This document shows, one piece after another, positions 9,490-17,721 of a stretch of DNA of 64,000 nucleotides. The notes beneath the pieces were generated by a model. It did not search any database. It had not been told where the DNA came from and saw only the letters and a program-made list of their open reading frames with translations. The stretch comes from CBDDEI01 sp965226775 (lineage in GTDB: Bacteria; Chloroflexota; Dehalococcoidia; SHYD01). The DNA lies in contig CBDDEI010000002.1 of NCBI GenBank assembly GCA_965226775.1, positions 1,054,001-1,118,000 on the forward strand. Reading direction: 5' to 3'. How positions within the stretch are numbered: the stretch's first letter is position 1; the number at the start of each line of letters is the position of its first letter. A program made the translations under genes and the position numbers.

Positions 9490-10242
9490 CTACTTTAGTA
9501 TAGCTTCTAAGGCTGCCCGTGCGGCCTCTTTTTCCGCCTGCTGGCGGCTTTGCCCCGTTCCTGCGCCCAGCACCGTGCCGTCAACAGAGACCTCAACGCT
9601 GAAGCGCTTGGCATGAGGTGGGCCTTCTTCAGAGATGGTTTGGTAGTCGGGGCCTTTGCGCTGGTTGGCCTGGCAGTACTCTTGCAACCGGGATTTGTGG
9701 TCGGCAATGATATCGCCCTGGAGGGTAGCGTCCAGCAGGCCTTTTAAGGTGCTCAGCACGAAGGTCTTGGCGGCGGCCTCACCGCCATCCATGAGAATGG
9801 CCCCAACCACCGCCTCGTAGACGCAGGAGAGGTTGGAGGCGCGCTTGCGACCGCCGGACCGCTCCTCGCCGCGGCCCATGAGGAGGTGGTTGCCCAGCCC
9901 CAGGGTTTGGGCTACGCCCGCAAGGCTGTCCCGCTGCACCAGGCTGGCGCGCAGCTTGGTAAGCGTGCCCTCCGGCTCCTCCGGGAAGAGGCGGTACAGC
10001 TCCTCCGCGATGGCGTAATCAAGCAACGCGTCGCCCAGAAACTCCAGGCGCTCGTTGGAACCAAGGGGGTACTGAGGCTGCTCGTGAAGGTAGGAGCGGT
10101 GGACAAAGGCCTGCTGCAATAGAGAGGCGTCCTTAAACTGGTGGCCCAGCGCCTGCTCCAGTGCTTTGCGTACCGTGGTTTCTGGTGTGGTATGCGTGGT
10201 CAATAGCTGCTCGTAAGGGAGTCCTCTTCTGATATTAGGCAC
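9490..10242 (-). CDS. rnc: Ribonuclease III
   Basis: The enzyme cleaves double-stranded RNA in rRNA maturation and mRNA decay. The nuclease domain carries the signature NERLEFLGDALLDYAIAEEL with its metal-binding acidic residues and a second acidic site in VYEAVVGAILMDGG. The C-terminal dsRNA-binding domain begins near residue 175 (DHKSRLQEYCQ) and ends in KEAARAALEAILK. The longest frame starts with a GTG at 10242 that has no clear ribosome binding site and lies upstream of a predicted transcription start near 10225. A TTG at 10203, giving a protein that begins TTHTTPETT, is therefore a credible alternative. It precedes ftsY on the same strand. Confidence 0.95.
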   Translation of the reverse strand: MPNIRRGLPYEQLLTTHTTPETTVRKALEQALGHQFKDASLLQQAFVHRSYLHEQPQYPLGSNERLEFLGDALLDYAIAEELYRLFPEEPEGTLTKLRASLVQRDSLAGVAQTLGLGNHLLMGRGEERSGGRKRASNLSCVYEAVVGAILMDGGEAAAKTFVLSTLKGLLDATLQGDIIADHKSRLQEYCQANQRKGPDYQTISEEGPPHAKRFSVEVSVDGTVLGAGTGQSRQQAEKEAARAALEAILK

Positions 10243-10261
10243 GGCGTCACAGCGGTGTCAA
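10232..10261 (-). promoter_or_regulatory. Predicted promoter for rnc-ftsY
   Basis: On the minus strand TTGACA (10261-10256) and TAATAT (10237-10232) are separated by 18 bp. Transcription would start near 10225, inside the first codons of the longest rnc frame, which favours the shorter rnc start. It lies in the divergent gap between rnc and the nucleotidyltransferase gene. Confidence 0.5.
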
Positions 10262-10316
10262 TGAAAGCGGTACTATGAAGGAACGATGCTACGGCTGAGC
10301 GTGAACGAGTAAGAGC

Positions 10317-11576
10317 GTGACGTCATTACATAACATAGCGACGCTTCTGGAGGAGCGCCTGCCTGCACAGGTGTGGCGGCTCTTACAGCGCGCCGGGGAC
10401 GTTGCAGACAACGCCGGCATCCCCCTCTATTTGGTAGGCGGGACGGTACGGGATGCGCTCTTGGGACAGCCGACCTGGGACGTGGACCTAGTGGTGGAGG
10501 GCACGGCCCAGGCCTTTGCCGCCGCTTTGGGTGAAACGGTAGGTGGCAGGATAGTGTCGCACTCCCAGTTCGGGACGGTGCAGCTGCGGACGGATGAGCT
10601 GCGGGTGGACATCGCTGCGTCGCGCCAGGAACGGTACGCGCGGCCCGGCGCGCTACCGATAGTTTCTCCCGGGACGCTGGCAGAAGACCTGCACCGGCGG
10701 GACTTCTCCATCAACGCCATCGCCGTCGCGCTGAATAAGGAGCGTTGGAGTCAGGTGCTGGATCCTGAAGGTGGTTGGGCGGACATCCAGGCCAAGCGAG
10801 TACGCGTGTTGCACGATGGCAGCTTTCAGGACGACCCGACCCGCGTGCTGCGGGCGTTGCGCTACTCGGTACGGCTAGGTTTTGCGCTGGAGGCCGCCAC
10901 GGAGCGGGCGCTTCAGAGAGATGCGCATTATCTGGCAGTGGTCAGCGCGGCGCGTCGGTGGAAGGAGTTGGAGCGGGTGTTGCAAGAACCTGCGCCAGAG
11001 CATGCGCTGCTGCGGGGACAGGAGTTGGGCGTGCTCCCGTACCTGCATCCCGCACTCAACGTGAGTCCTGCTCAGGTGGCTGCATGCGCGTTAGCTCGAG
11101 AGCAGCGCGGTGAAGGCGCTGTGGACCCGCTGCTCTACTTCTGTTTGCTGACTTACGAGCTACCCCTCGCGGAGCGTACGGCGCTGGTCCAAGCATTACG
11201 ACCGCCTAGGCGTGTAGCGCAGGCGTTAGAGGATCTGGGAGCGTTACGAGAGGCTGAGCAGCCGCTTACTAGCGCTGAGGTGACTGCGGCGGAGGCTGCT
11301 GCGCTGCTTCGGGAGCGGTCGCCGGTGGCGGTGCAAGCGGTCGCGTTGATGGCCGGAGACGCGCGAGCGCGGGAACGGGCGCGGCGTTATCTCGATGAGT
11401 GGCGGCACCTACGGCCTCGGCTCTCCGCGCGGGCATTGCGGGAGCTAGGTGTCCCGGAGGGGCCGGCGGTCGGCCGTTGTCTAGGTATGCTGCTGGCAGC
11501 GCGGCTCAATGAGCAGACGTGGTCGGTGGCAGACGAGCAGGCGTTGGTGAGGCAATGGTTGGCAGAAGCAAAGTGA
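10317..11576 (+). CDS. CCA tRNA nucleotidyltransferase / poly(A) polymerase family protein
   Basis: A 419-residue class II nucleotidyltransferase that would add or repair the CCA tail of tRNAs, or add poly(A). The catalytic head shows YLVGGTVRDALLGQPTWDVD with the DVDLVVEG metal-binding DxD, then SQFGTVQLRTDELRVDIAASR. The next block, EDLHRRDFSINAIAVAL, is the RRDF(S/T)INA motif of the family. PTRVLRALRYSVRLGFALE is the RNA-binding domain signature. The C-terminal half is a divergent helical tail. It starts with GTG, stands alone on the plus strand, and is followed by a strong hairpin terminator. CCA addition and poly(A) addition cannot be separated by eye. Confidence 0.88.
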   Translation: MTSLHNIATLLEERLPAQVWRLLQRAGDVADNAGIPLYLVGGTVRDALLGQPTWDVDLVVEGTAQAFAAALGETVGGRIVSHSQFGTVQLRTDELRVDIAASRQERYARPGALPIVSPGTLAEDLHRRDFSINAIAVALNKERWSQVLDPEGGWADIQAKRVRVLHDGSFQDDPTRVLRALRYSVRLGFALEAATERALQRDAHYLAVVSAARRWKELERVLQEPAPEHALLRGQELGVLPYLHPALNVSPAQVAACALAREQRGEGAVDPLLYFCLLTYELPLAERTALVQALRPPRRVAQALEDLGALREAEQPLTSAEVTAAEAAALLRERSPVAVQAVALMAGDARARERARRYLDEWRHLRPRLSARALRELGVPEGPAVGRCLGMLLAARLNEQTWSVADEQALVRQWLAEAK

Positions 11577-11594
11577 GCGGTTTGTACAGATGCT

Positions 11595-11630
11595 AAAAGC
11601 CCCTACCAAATCAGGTAGGGGCTTTCTTTT
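11595..11630 (+). terminator. Rho-independent terminator after the nucleotidyltransferase gene
   Basis: A 12-bp perfect stem (AAAGCCCCTACC / GGTAGGGGCTTT) with a 6-nt loop is followed by CTTTT, 20 bp past the stop codon. Confidence 0.9.
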
Positions 11631-11671
11631 ATGTTGATGCTAGCTGTTGCCCAGCGATTGTTTGGGAAGGG

Positions 11672-12526
11672 CTAGACCTCTTCTTTGTCCTCGTCGTCCT
11701 CGTCGTCTTCGGCCATTGAGAGGGATTCGGTGGCGAAGCTAGTTTCCTCAGCCGCGTCATCGTTCCACTGGGCGCCGTCCTCGTCGTCTTCGGTGTAGTC
11801 CTCATCGTCATCGTCCAGACCGTACTGGAGCATGCTCTCTTTCATGTATGGGCGGAAGCCGGACTCTGAGCGAGAGGGGAAGGAGGGCCGTCCAATGAGG
11901 TTAGGGGCCTGGTAAACCTCCCGAATAATGACATTCAGCTGCTGCTCGTTCATGCTGGTGATGGCCGCCTCATAGCGGTTGCCGCCCATTATGAGGGTGA
12001 TCAGCCGGGAGGCAAGGCGGGGCTCCACCTGTCCCAGGTACTCTTTGGAAGGAGTAGTAACCACCAGGCGCGGGCCGTCAACGCTCAATACCACCTGGTC
12101 TCCGGCGCTCATCTTAGCGCGGAGGTCTTTTTCACCCAGGTTGAGCAAGGTGACTACCGAGGTTTTCCCCGCCTCTTCGATAAAAAGCGTGGGGTCAACC
12201 GGCGCCGCCGAGGAAACGGGCTTCGTAGGTGCGGCCTTCAGCTCGTTCAGGCGGACAACGTTCTTTTGTGCGATGGCGTTAGTAGGCTCGATGCTTAAGG
12301 TACGAGAATAGGCGCCCTGCGCGTCGTCATAGCGGCCAAGCTCCATGAGGGCGCGGCCGAGCCGATTGAGGGCTTCAACATCTTCAGGGAAGAGGGCCAG
12401 GATGCTTTCATTGGTAGTGGCGGCGTTTTCCCAGCGATTCTGCATTGCAAGGGAAATAGCTAGTTCCGCACGCTGCCGCTTGAAGCGTGCCCCCTTTTCT
12501 CTACTCGTTTCCATGGATGGTATCAT
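11672..12526 (-). CDS. Tetratricopeptide-repeat protein with very acidic C-terminal tail
   Basis: The start is placed at the ATG at 12526 because GAGAGGAG lies just upstream, giving 284 residues. Residues about 10 to 95 hold TPR-type helices (MQNRWENAATTNESILALFP, ALNRLGRALMELGRYDDAQ, then SIEPTNAIAQKNVVRLN). The middle region (about 110 to 200) is a predicted beta-rich domain containing LSVDGPRLVVTTPSKEYLGQ. The last 60 residues are dominated by Asp and Glu, which suggests a flexible or nucleic-acid-mimicking tail. TPR proteins act as scaffolds and no enzyme motif is seen. It has its own putative promoter and stands between tmk and the nucleotidyltransferase gene. Function unknown. Confidence 0.8.
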   Translation of the reverse strand: MIPSMETSREKGARFKRQRAELAISLAMQNRWENAATTNESILALFPEDVEALNRLGRALMELGRYDDAQGAYSRTLSIEPTNAIAQKNVVRLNELKAAPTKPVSSAAPVDPTLFIEEAGKTSVVTLLNLGEKDLRAKMSAGDQVVLSVDGPRLVVTTPSKEYLGQVEPRLASRLITLIMGGNRYEAAITSMNEQQLNVIIREVYQAPNLIGRPSFPSRSESGFRPYMKESMLQYGLDDDDEDYTEDDEDGAQWNDDAAEETSFATESLSMAEDDEDDEDKEEV

Positions 12527-12618
12527 TTGCTCCTCTCTTACATCCCCAGCCACTTCTATGCGTACTTTCAGAACATCTTGAGGATGAATAGGCGCTGGTA
12601 CGCTTTACTTATTACAAA

Positions 12619-12624
12619 ATTATA
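12619..12624 (-). promoter_or_regulatory. Putative -10 box for the TPR gene
   Basis: A perfect TATAAT on the minus strand lies in an AT-rich patch 93 bp upstream of the chosen ATG. No good -35 box is visible at the right distance. Confidence 0.4.
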
Positions 12625-12664
12625 CTGTTTAAGTTACAAAAGAGGGATAACATTGCCAGTAGTT

Positions 12665-12737
12665 TGGATTGCTTTTGGGTTACCCCTGCCGGCAATCCAG
12701 TTGTCCAAATGTGTCTGTCCCAAGGCCAGCGCTGGCC
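12665..12737. other. Inverted repeats in the tmk - TPR gap
   Basis: GGATTGC (12666-12672) pairs with GCAATCC (12692-12698), and GGCCAGCGCTGGCC at 12724-12737 is a perfect 14-bp palindrome. They lie just past the tmk stop and may end transcription of the pdxS-tmk operon, although no T-run follows. No gene is seen in 12527-12818. Confidence 0.35.
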
Positions 12738-12818
12738 GCCTGTGTGCGCTATTGAAACAACGAACGGCGCTTGACTATGCCGATTTTATTTCAGGGGACA
12801 CTGCTTAAACGGAGTTGC

Positions 12819-13535
12819 TTACCCCTTGTTACGGCCACCCAATATAGGCTGCACTGCGGCCCAAATTGCATCCGCAACGGCTTCTACCGGCTGCGCTCCA
12901 TCTATGCGTACCCAGTTGCCTTGGGCGTATGGCTCGTCAGGAGACATGGCAAGGGTTAAGTATCCCTGCCGGATCCGCTGATGGAAGCTGGTGAACTCAT
13001 CCTCAAAACGGTCTTGGGCTTGAGTGCTAAACAAGTTCAATTGCAGACGCTCCGTAGATTTACGCAGGAGGCCCACGTCTACAGGCACATCCAACAGCAA
13101 TGTTACGTGGGGCATCAGCCCCTGAGTGGCTAGCTGGCTCACCTCCCAAATGCTGGTTAGGTCTAAGCCGCGTCCAAAGCCCTGGTAGGCGAGCGTTGAG
13201 CCAAGGTAGCGGTCGCACAGCACGATTCGGCCTTCCGTCAGGGCGGGCGTGATCACCTCACGTACCAGTTGCGCCCGGGCAGCCGAAAAAAGCAGTAGTT
13301 CCGCCTCCGGCGAAAGGGGCGTATCCAACTCATGCTTTAGCAACTGGCCTAGCTGCTCGCCTAGCGGGGTTCCCCCCGGCTCGTGCAGCAGCAGCGGTGG
13401 CGCATCTCCCAGGGCTTCCAGCCGTTGGGACAGCAAGTGCGCCTGGGTTGTCTTGCCCGCTCCATCCACACCTTCCAGCGCAATGAAGCGTCCCGGGAAG
13501 CTATTGGGCGTTGTATCCGCAGTGTGGGTTGCCAG
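12819..13535 (-). CDS. tmk: Thymidylate kinase, non-ATG start
   Basis: dTMP kinase phosphorylates dTMP to dTDP using ATP. Visible are the P-loop GVDGAGKTTQ preceded by the beta-strand RFIALE, the LHEPGGTPLGEQ motif, the DRYLGSTLAYQGFGRGLD (DR Y/F) motif, and LLLDVPVDVGLLR. There is no ATG, GTG or TTG upstream of the first beta-strand: an in-frame TAG lies just before 13537. A CTG at 13535, 11 nt after GGGAG and adjacent to the upstream stop, is the most likely start and gives 238 residues. The GTG at 13469 would delete part of the nucleotide-binding fold. Last gene of the pdxS-tmk operon. Confidence 0.92.
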   Translation of the reverse strand: MATHTADTTPNSFPGRFIALEGVDGAGKTTQAHLLSQRLEALGDAPPLLLHEPGGTPLGEQLGQLLKHELDTPLSPEAELLLFSAARAQLVREVITPALTEGRIVLCDRYLGSTLAYQGFGRGLDLTSIWEVSQLATQGLMPHVTLLLDVPVDVGLLRKSTERLQLNLFSTQAQDRFEDEFTSFHQRIRQGYLTLAMSPDEPYAQGNWVRIDGAQPVEAVADAIWAAVQPILGGRNKG

Positions 13536-13536
13536 G

Positions 13537-15105
13537 CTAGTCTAAGCTCCCAATCTTGAGGGCGTCCTGGAAGATCTGCACCCGCCTGGTGGGCTCTCTC
13601 CCTGTGCTCTTAGAGGGCAGGTTGTAGCGTTGCGCCACTTGGTGCTGCAACCGCCGCAGGTAGGCGTTGCGAGGGGAGAGCTCCACAGTGGGTTCGCCGT
13701 AGTTCAGGATAGTGTGGCTAGCGTCCTCCGCCTCCTTGATGGCCTGTAGCGCATGGTCGGCGCTGGTGGCAACCTCAGCTATGCTGAACAGCCCCTGCTG
13801 GAGCTGGGCGGTACTGTGGTTCTTCAGCACATAGATGGGGATGCCCTTTGCCTCCGCATCTCGAATGAGCTGCGCCCGGCGTCGATAGTAGCTGCGAGAG
13901 GTGATGACCGACGACGCTTCTTCCAGGTTATCGGCCATGATGATAGGCAGCCGCGCCTGCGTCACTACTTCCATGATGTGACTCTTGCTGACGCCAAAGG
14001 AGAAGACGCTGATGATGTCCTTGCTCAGCGCCCCATTATTCCGTAAGGGAACCGGCATGGGGCGGACATCGGCCATTGGCTCCTGAGGCGATTCCACCGT
14101 GGTCTGGGTAGTGGCGATAGTGCCGTCGTTTTCCATCTCCCGCACTTCTGCGGTGAGGGCGCGGCCGCGGAGCATGTCGTCCACCGTGCTTGTCACGTCC
14201 TGATGGACCGCTACTTTGTGGAAGCTCTGAATCTCCACTACCGCGTCAAAGGTGGGCGGGGCTTTGCGTTCCAGGATAGATTTCTGCGTACCCCGCCGCC
14301 GGGCCTCTTCATCCCCTAGGGTGACGGTCTGGATGCCGCCTACAAGGTCGGAAAGGGTGGGGTTCATGGTGAGATTTTCGAGGGTGTTGCCGTGGGCGGT
14401 GCCTACGAGCTGCACACCGCGTTCCGCTATTGTGCGGGCGGCGGTAGCCTCCAGCTCCGTGCCAATCTCGTCGATGATAATCACTTCCGGCATGTGGTTC
14501 TCCACGGCCTCGATCATCACACTGTGCTGGAGCGCGGGGCGGGACACCTGCATGCGGCGCGCGCGCCCGATGGCCGGATGGGGAATATCGCCATCACCCG
14601 CGATTTCATTAGAGGTATCTACCACGACGACGCGGCGTCCCATGTCTTCGGAGAGGACACGCGCCACTTCCCGCAGCATTGTGGTCTTGCCGACGCCGGG
14701 GCGGCCCAGGAGGAGCAGGCTTTTACCGGACTGCACCAGATCCTCGATGATTTTGATGGTCCCGTAGACGGCGCGGCCTACCCGGCACGTGAGACCAATG
14801 ACACGGCCGGAGCGATTGCGGAGACAGGAGATACGGTGGAGAGTGCGCTCTATGCCAGCCCGATTGTCCTCGCCAAAGGGGCTGATGTGGTCAATTACAT
14901 ATTGGAGATCGGCTTCTGCAACTTCGTCGTTGCTTAGGGTAACCTCGCCGGAGACAAAGCGCCCTTCCGGCTTGCGGCCAAGGTCTAGGATGACCTCTAG
15001 CAAGTCTGCCCGTTCCGGCATATTGCGTAGGGCAAGAGAGATGCGATTAGGGAGAATATCCAGCAGAGCGTCTAGATCGTCGGTGATAGTGCGTGGTGCG
15101 ATCAT
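13537..15105 (-). CDS. Ycf45/SpoIIIAA-like AAA ATPase with R3H domain
   Basis: A 522-residue ATPase. The core has LLLLGRPGVGKTTMLREVAR (Walker A near residue 135), VVVVDTSNEIAGDGDIPHP, VIIIDEIGTELEATAARTIA (Walker B) and LVGTAHGNTLENL, as in Ycf45 and SpoIIIAA-related proteins. A central linker leads to a nucleotide-binding-like region (ISVFSFGVSKSHIMEVV, then IPIYVLKNHS). The C-terminal R3H single-stranded nucleic-acid-binding domain begins near LSPRNAYLRRLQHQVAQRY. It is common in cyanobacteria, plastids and Chloroflexi, with no settled function. It ends immediately before the tmk start, so the two are coupled. Confidence 0.85.
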   Translation of the reverse strand: MIAPRTITDDLDALLDILPNRISLALRNMPERADLLEVILDLGRKPEGRFVSGEVTLSNDEVAEADLQYVIDHISPFGEDNRAGIERTLHRISCLRNRSGRVIGLTCRVGRAVYGTIKIIEDLVQSGKSLLLLGRPGVGKTTMLREVARVLSEDMGRRVVVVDTSNEIAGDGDIPHPAIGRARRMQVSRPALQHSVMIEAVENHMPEVIIIDEIGTELEATAARTIAERGVQLVGTAHGNTLENLTMNPTLSDLVGGIQTVTLGDEEARRRGTQKSILERKAPPTFDAVVEIQSFHKVAVHQDVTSTVDDMLRGRALTAEVREMENDGTIATTQTTVESPQEPMADVRPMPVPLRNNGALSKDIISVFSFGVSKSHIMEVVTQARLPIIMADNLEEASSVITSRSYYRRRAQLIRDAEAKGIPIYVLKNHSTAQLQQGLFSIAEVATSADHALQAIKEAEDASHTILNYGEPTVELSPRNAYLRRLQHQVAQRYNLPSKSTGREPTRRVQIFQDALKIGSLD

Positions 15106-15136
15106 TACTCCCCTTAAACGTTTACTTCCGATGAGC

Positions 15137-16072
15137 TCATGTACGAGCGGGCACGAAACGGCCGGCGGTTACTCGCAAGGTCAAATGCCTGACCAGAGAC
15201 GCGTACTGGGTTACCTCCTGAAACCCCCAGGCGTGCGTAAGGGTGTTGCCCAGCAAGTGCAGATAGTCGGGAACCAGCGCCAAGGTATGAGCGTCCTTAG
15301 GCATCTGGCTTAAGGCAAACGGGATCAGGTGGTTGAGCGCGCCCTCCTCGATTTCGGAGGGGTGGATAAGCAATTGGATATGGCCGCAGTGGTTGCCCTG
15401 GCCGGTCCGCAGCCACGCTATCGGTTGGTCGTCTTTAGTCCACAGGTAGTCCTTTTGATGTCCCAGGGAGCCGTCCTGAGCCCCTTGCCATTCTTCTAAA
15501 GTCAGGCCTTCAGCCGCCTGCACTTTTTGCGGAGCAACGGCACAGTACAGTCTAAAGAGGGCATAGTGGTCGTCCTTGGTCTTAGCTTTCCAAGAGGGCA
15601 ACTCCTCCGGCGGACTTACCTCCGTGGTTGCGGCGCGACGGTAAAGAGTCTCGGTAAGGTAAGGGTGGTAGCCTGCCCGCCTGGCTCGGTCCATGAACGG
15701 GCTATCCAGAGGGAGGCGCAGGAAGATACGGTGAGCCCCGGAGCGGCTGGCGCGATCGGCAAATTGATCGAGGAGCACTTCTGGCAGAGATTCCTCCGAT
15801 TCCTCTTCTACGATGAGCCGGTCTACTTCCCAGACGGTACGATTGCCCCGCAGCCGGGCCGTGATGAAGCCGCGCACCGTAAGACCGTCGATGGCGATGA
15901 GGGCTTTACGGTCTTTCACTGTTACCCACTGCCCCAAGACACTGCCCACGTTAAGCGCGTCCTTCGGTCCCCTTTCTAAGTGGGAACGGGGCTGTGCCTG
16001 GTTGACCACGCTGCCGTGAAAAGCAGCCAGGGCTACTAGGTCTATGGGCCGGAGATTGCGGATAACGTACAT
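15137..16072 (-). CDS. GNAT-like acyltransferase-fold protein, function unknown
   Basis: A 311-residue protein. It starts YVIRNLRPIDLVALAAF, a pattern typical of GNAT N-acetyltransferases. VRGFITARLRGNRTVWEVDR and ADRASRSGAHRIFLRLPLDS follow the order of GNAT beta-strands and the acetyl-CoA helix. The C-terminal half (HIQLLIHPSEIEEGALNHL, then LVPDYLHLLGNTL) resembles a second GNAT half, so a double-GNAT architecture is likely. No acceptor can be named. It sits between pdxT (4-bp gap) and the R3H ATPase in a compact operon. Confidence 0.65.
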   Translation of the reverse strand: MYVIRNLRPIDLVALAAFHGSVVNQAQPRSHLERGPKDALNVGSVLGQWVTVKDRKALIAIDGLTVRGFITARLRGNRTVWEVDRLIVEEESEESLPEVLLDQFADRASRSGAHRIFLRLPLDSPFMDRARRAGYHPYLTETLYRRAATTEVSPPEELPSWKAKTKDDHYALFRLYCAVAPQKVQAAEGLTLEEWQGAQDGSLGHQKDYLWTKDDQPIAWLRTGQGNHCGHIQLLIHPSEIEEGALNHLIPFALSQMPKDAHTLALVPDYLHLLGNTLTHAWGFQEVTQYASLVRHLTLRVTAGRFVPART

Positions 16073-16076
16073 GCTA

Positions 16077-16685
16077 CTATGGTGTGCTCCCTGCAGCGGC
16101 TAACGGCTGCGCGGCGTTGCGGGCAATCTCGATGAAATAGCCGTGGAGGCGAGGGTCATCGGTAAGCTCAGGGTGAAAGGCCAGCGCTAGGAGGTTGCCT
16201 TCCCGCGCGGCTACCACGGTGCCATCGTCCAGCGTGGCCAGGGCTGCTGCGGGCGGCCGGACCGCGACGATGCGCGGCGCACGGATAAAGATAGCGTGGT
16301 AGGGTTCGCCGCCCAGGGCCGCTACCGTAAGGTCGGTCTCAAAGCTATCAACCTGGCGGCCAAAGGCATTCCGTTCCACGGTGATGTGCATAGCCTCCAA
16401 GCCAGGCTGGTCGAAGCCAATGGCCTCCTCAGCAAGCACGATGGAACCGGCGCAGGTTCCCATCACCGGGAAGCCTTGCCGGATGCACGTACGGAGCGGC
16501 TCCAAAAGTCCGGCCTTTGCGAGGAGCCGAGAGATAGTGGTGCTTTCGCCCCCTGGGAGGATCAGCCCATCCAGGCCGTCTAGGTCTTCAGGGAGGCGTA
16601 CCTCTACCGTGTCCACGTTCAGTCGTCTGAGGGCTGCTACATGCTCCCGAAAGTCACCCTGCAGCGCGAGGACACCAATTTGCAC
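16077..16685 (-). CDS. pdxT: Pyridoxal 5'-phosphate synthase glutaminase subunit
   Basis: PdxT hydrolyses glutamine and channels ammonia to PdxS for PLP synthesis. The class I amidotransferase fold begins IGVLALQGDFREHV. The oxyanion motif LILPGGESTTISRLL and the nucleophile motif GTCAGSIVLA (Cys near residue 78) are present, where most homologues have GTCAGMIL. The His/Glu pair lies in ALAFHPELTDD. Length 202, close to the usual 190-200. It starts with GTG, with GGGGG upstream, 3 bp after the pdxS stop. Confidence 0.96.
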   Translation of the reverse strand: MQIGVLALQGDFREHVAALRRLNVDTVEVRLPEDLDGLDGLILPGGESTTISRLLAKAGLLEPLRTCIRQGFPVMGTCAGSIVLAEEAIGFDQPGLEAMHITVERNAFGRQVDSFETDLTVAALGGEPYHAIFIRAPRIVAVRPPAAALATLDDGTVVAAREGNLLALAFHPELTDDPRLHGYFIEIARNAAQPLAAAGSTP

Positions 16686-16688
16686 TAA

Positions 16689-17570
16689 CTACCACCCCCT
16701 TAGCGCAAGTTGAGCGGTCTCCGGAAGGGTTCGAACGTCTATGCCGGCCATGGGCTCGCCCAAGCCGGTGGACACTTTGGCGATAATGTCGGGATCACGG
16801 AAGTGCGTGACGGCCTGCACCACGGCGGAGGCACGCTGCTCCGGGTCCTCCGACTTGTAGATGCCGGAGCCGACGAACACGCCGTCCGCGCCAAGCTGCA
16901 TCATGAGCGCAGCGTCTGCAGGGGTCGCGACGCCTCCGGCTGCGAAGTTCACCACGGGCAGCGCCCCGGTGTTGTGGATTTCCAGCACCAGCTCGAAGGG
17001 AGCGCCCAAGGCTTTGGCTTCTGCCATTAGCTCGTCTTCCCGCAGACCCTGGAGCTTCTTGATGCTTTCCTGGACGGTCCGCATATGGCGCACCGCCTCC
17101 ACTACGTTGCCGGTGCCGGCTTCGCCTTTGGTGCGTATCATGGCAGCGCCTTCAGCTATGCGGCGGAGGGCTTCGCCTAGGTCACGGCAACCGCAGACAA
17201 AGGGAACTTTGAAATCGTGCTTCCAGACGTGATGGCTCTCGTCTGCAGGGGTGAGCACCTCGGACTCGTCGATGTAGTCGATGCCGAGGGCTTCGAGGAC
17301 TTGGGCTTCCACAAAGTGACCGATGCGGCACTTGGCCATGACGGGGATGCTCACGGCCTCCATGATCTCGATGATCTTGGTGGGGTCCGCCATACGGGCA
17401 ACGCCGCCCGCAGCCCGAATGTCTGCGGGTACACGTTCCAGCGCCATGACGGCGCATGCGCCCGCGTCTTCCGCAATCTTAGCTTGGTCCGCTGTGACCA
17501 CATCCATGATGACGCCACCCTTGAGCATCTGGGCGAGACCCTTTTTTAGGACCCAAGTACCTTGCTGCAT
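16689..17570 (-). CDS. pdxS: Pyridoxal 5'-phosphate synthase lyase subunit
   Basis: PdxS makes pyridoxal 5'-phosphate from ribose 5-phosphate, glyceraldehyde 3-phosphate and ammonia. The 293-residue barrel shows the near-invariant start LKKGLAQMLKGGVIMDVV, then ACAVMALERVPADIRAAGGV, and VMAKCRIGHFVEAQVLEALG with the catalytic lysine. FAAGGVATPADAALMMQLGA and VFVGSGIYKS are the phosphate-binding loops. A strong ribosome binding site (TAAGGAGTGGAGG) precedes the ATG. It is the first gene of the minus-strand operon pdxS-pdxT-GNAT-R3H ATPase-tmk. Confidence 0.97.
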   Translation of the reverse strand: MQQGTWVLKKGLAQMLKGGVIMDVVTADQAKIAEDAGACAVMALERVPADIRAAGGVARMADPTKIIEIMEAVSIPVMAKCRIGHFVEAQVLEALGIDYIDESEVLTPADESHHVWKHDFKVPFVCGCRDLGEALRRIAEGAAMIRTKGEAGTGNVVEAVRHMRTVQESIKKLQGLREDELMAEAKALGAPFELVLEIHNTGALPVVNFAAGGVATPADAALMMQLGADGVFVGSGIYKSEDPEQRASAVVQAVTHFRDPDIIAKVSTGLGEPMAGIDVRTLPETAQLALRGW

Positions 17571-17721
17571 CCTCCACTCCTTATACGGGCCCCATGTTTA
17601 GCACGCCGAACAGGCGCGGAATAACGGGGTCTAGTACCTTAATTTTACTCGTGAGGGGCCTATCGTAGCAAGGGAGGAACGGGTTTGGCGGCAGGATTGC
17701 CGGGATAGCAGTGCCGCGTGG

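Noticed and set aside
12527..12808. 93-codon plus-strand frame in the tmk - TPR gap
   Set aside because: It overlaps the TPR promoter, has no ribosome binding site, and its composition looks random.
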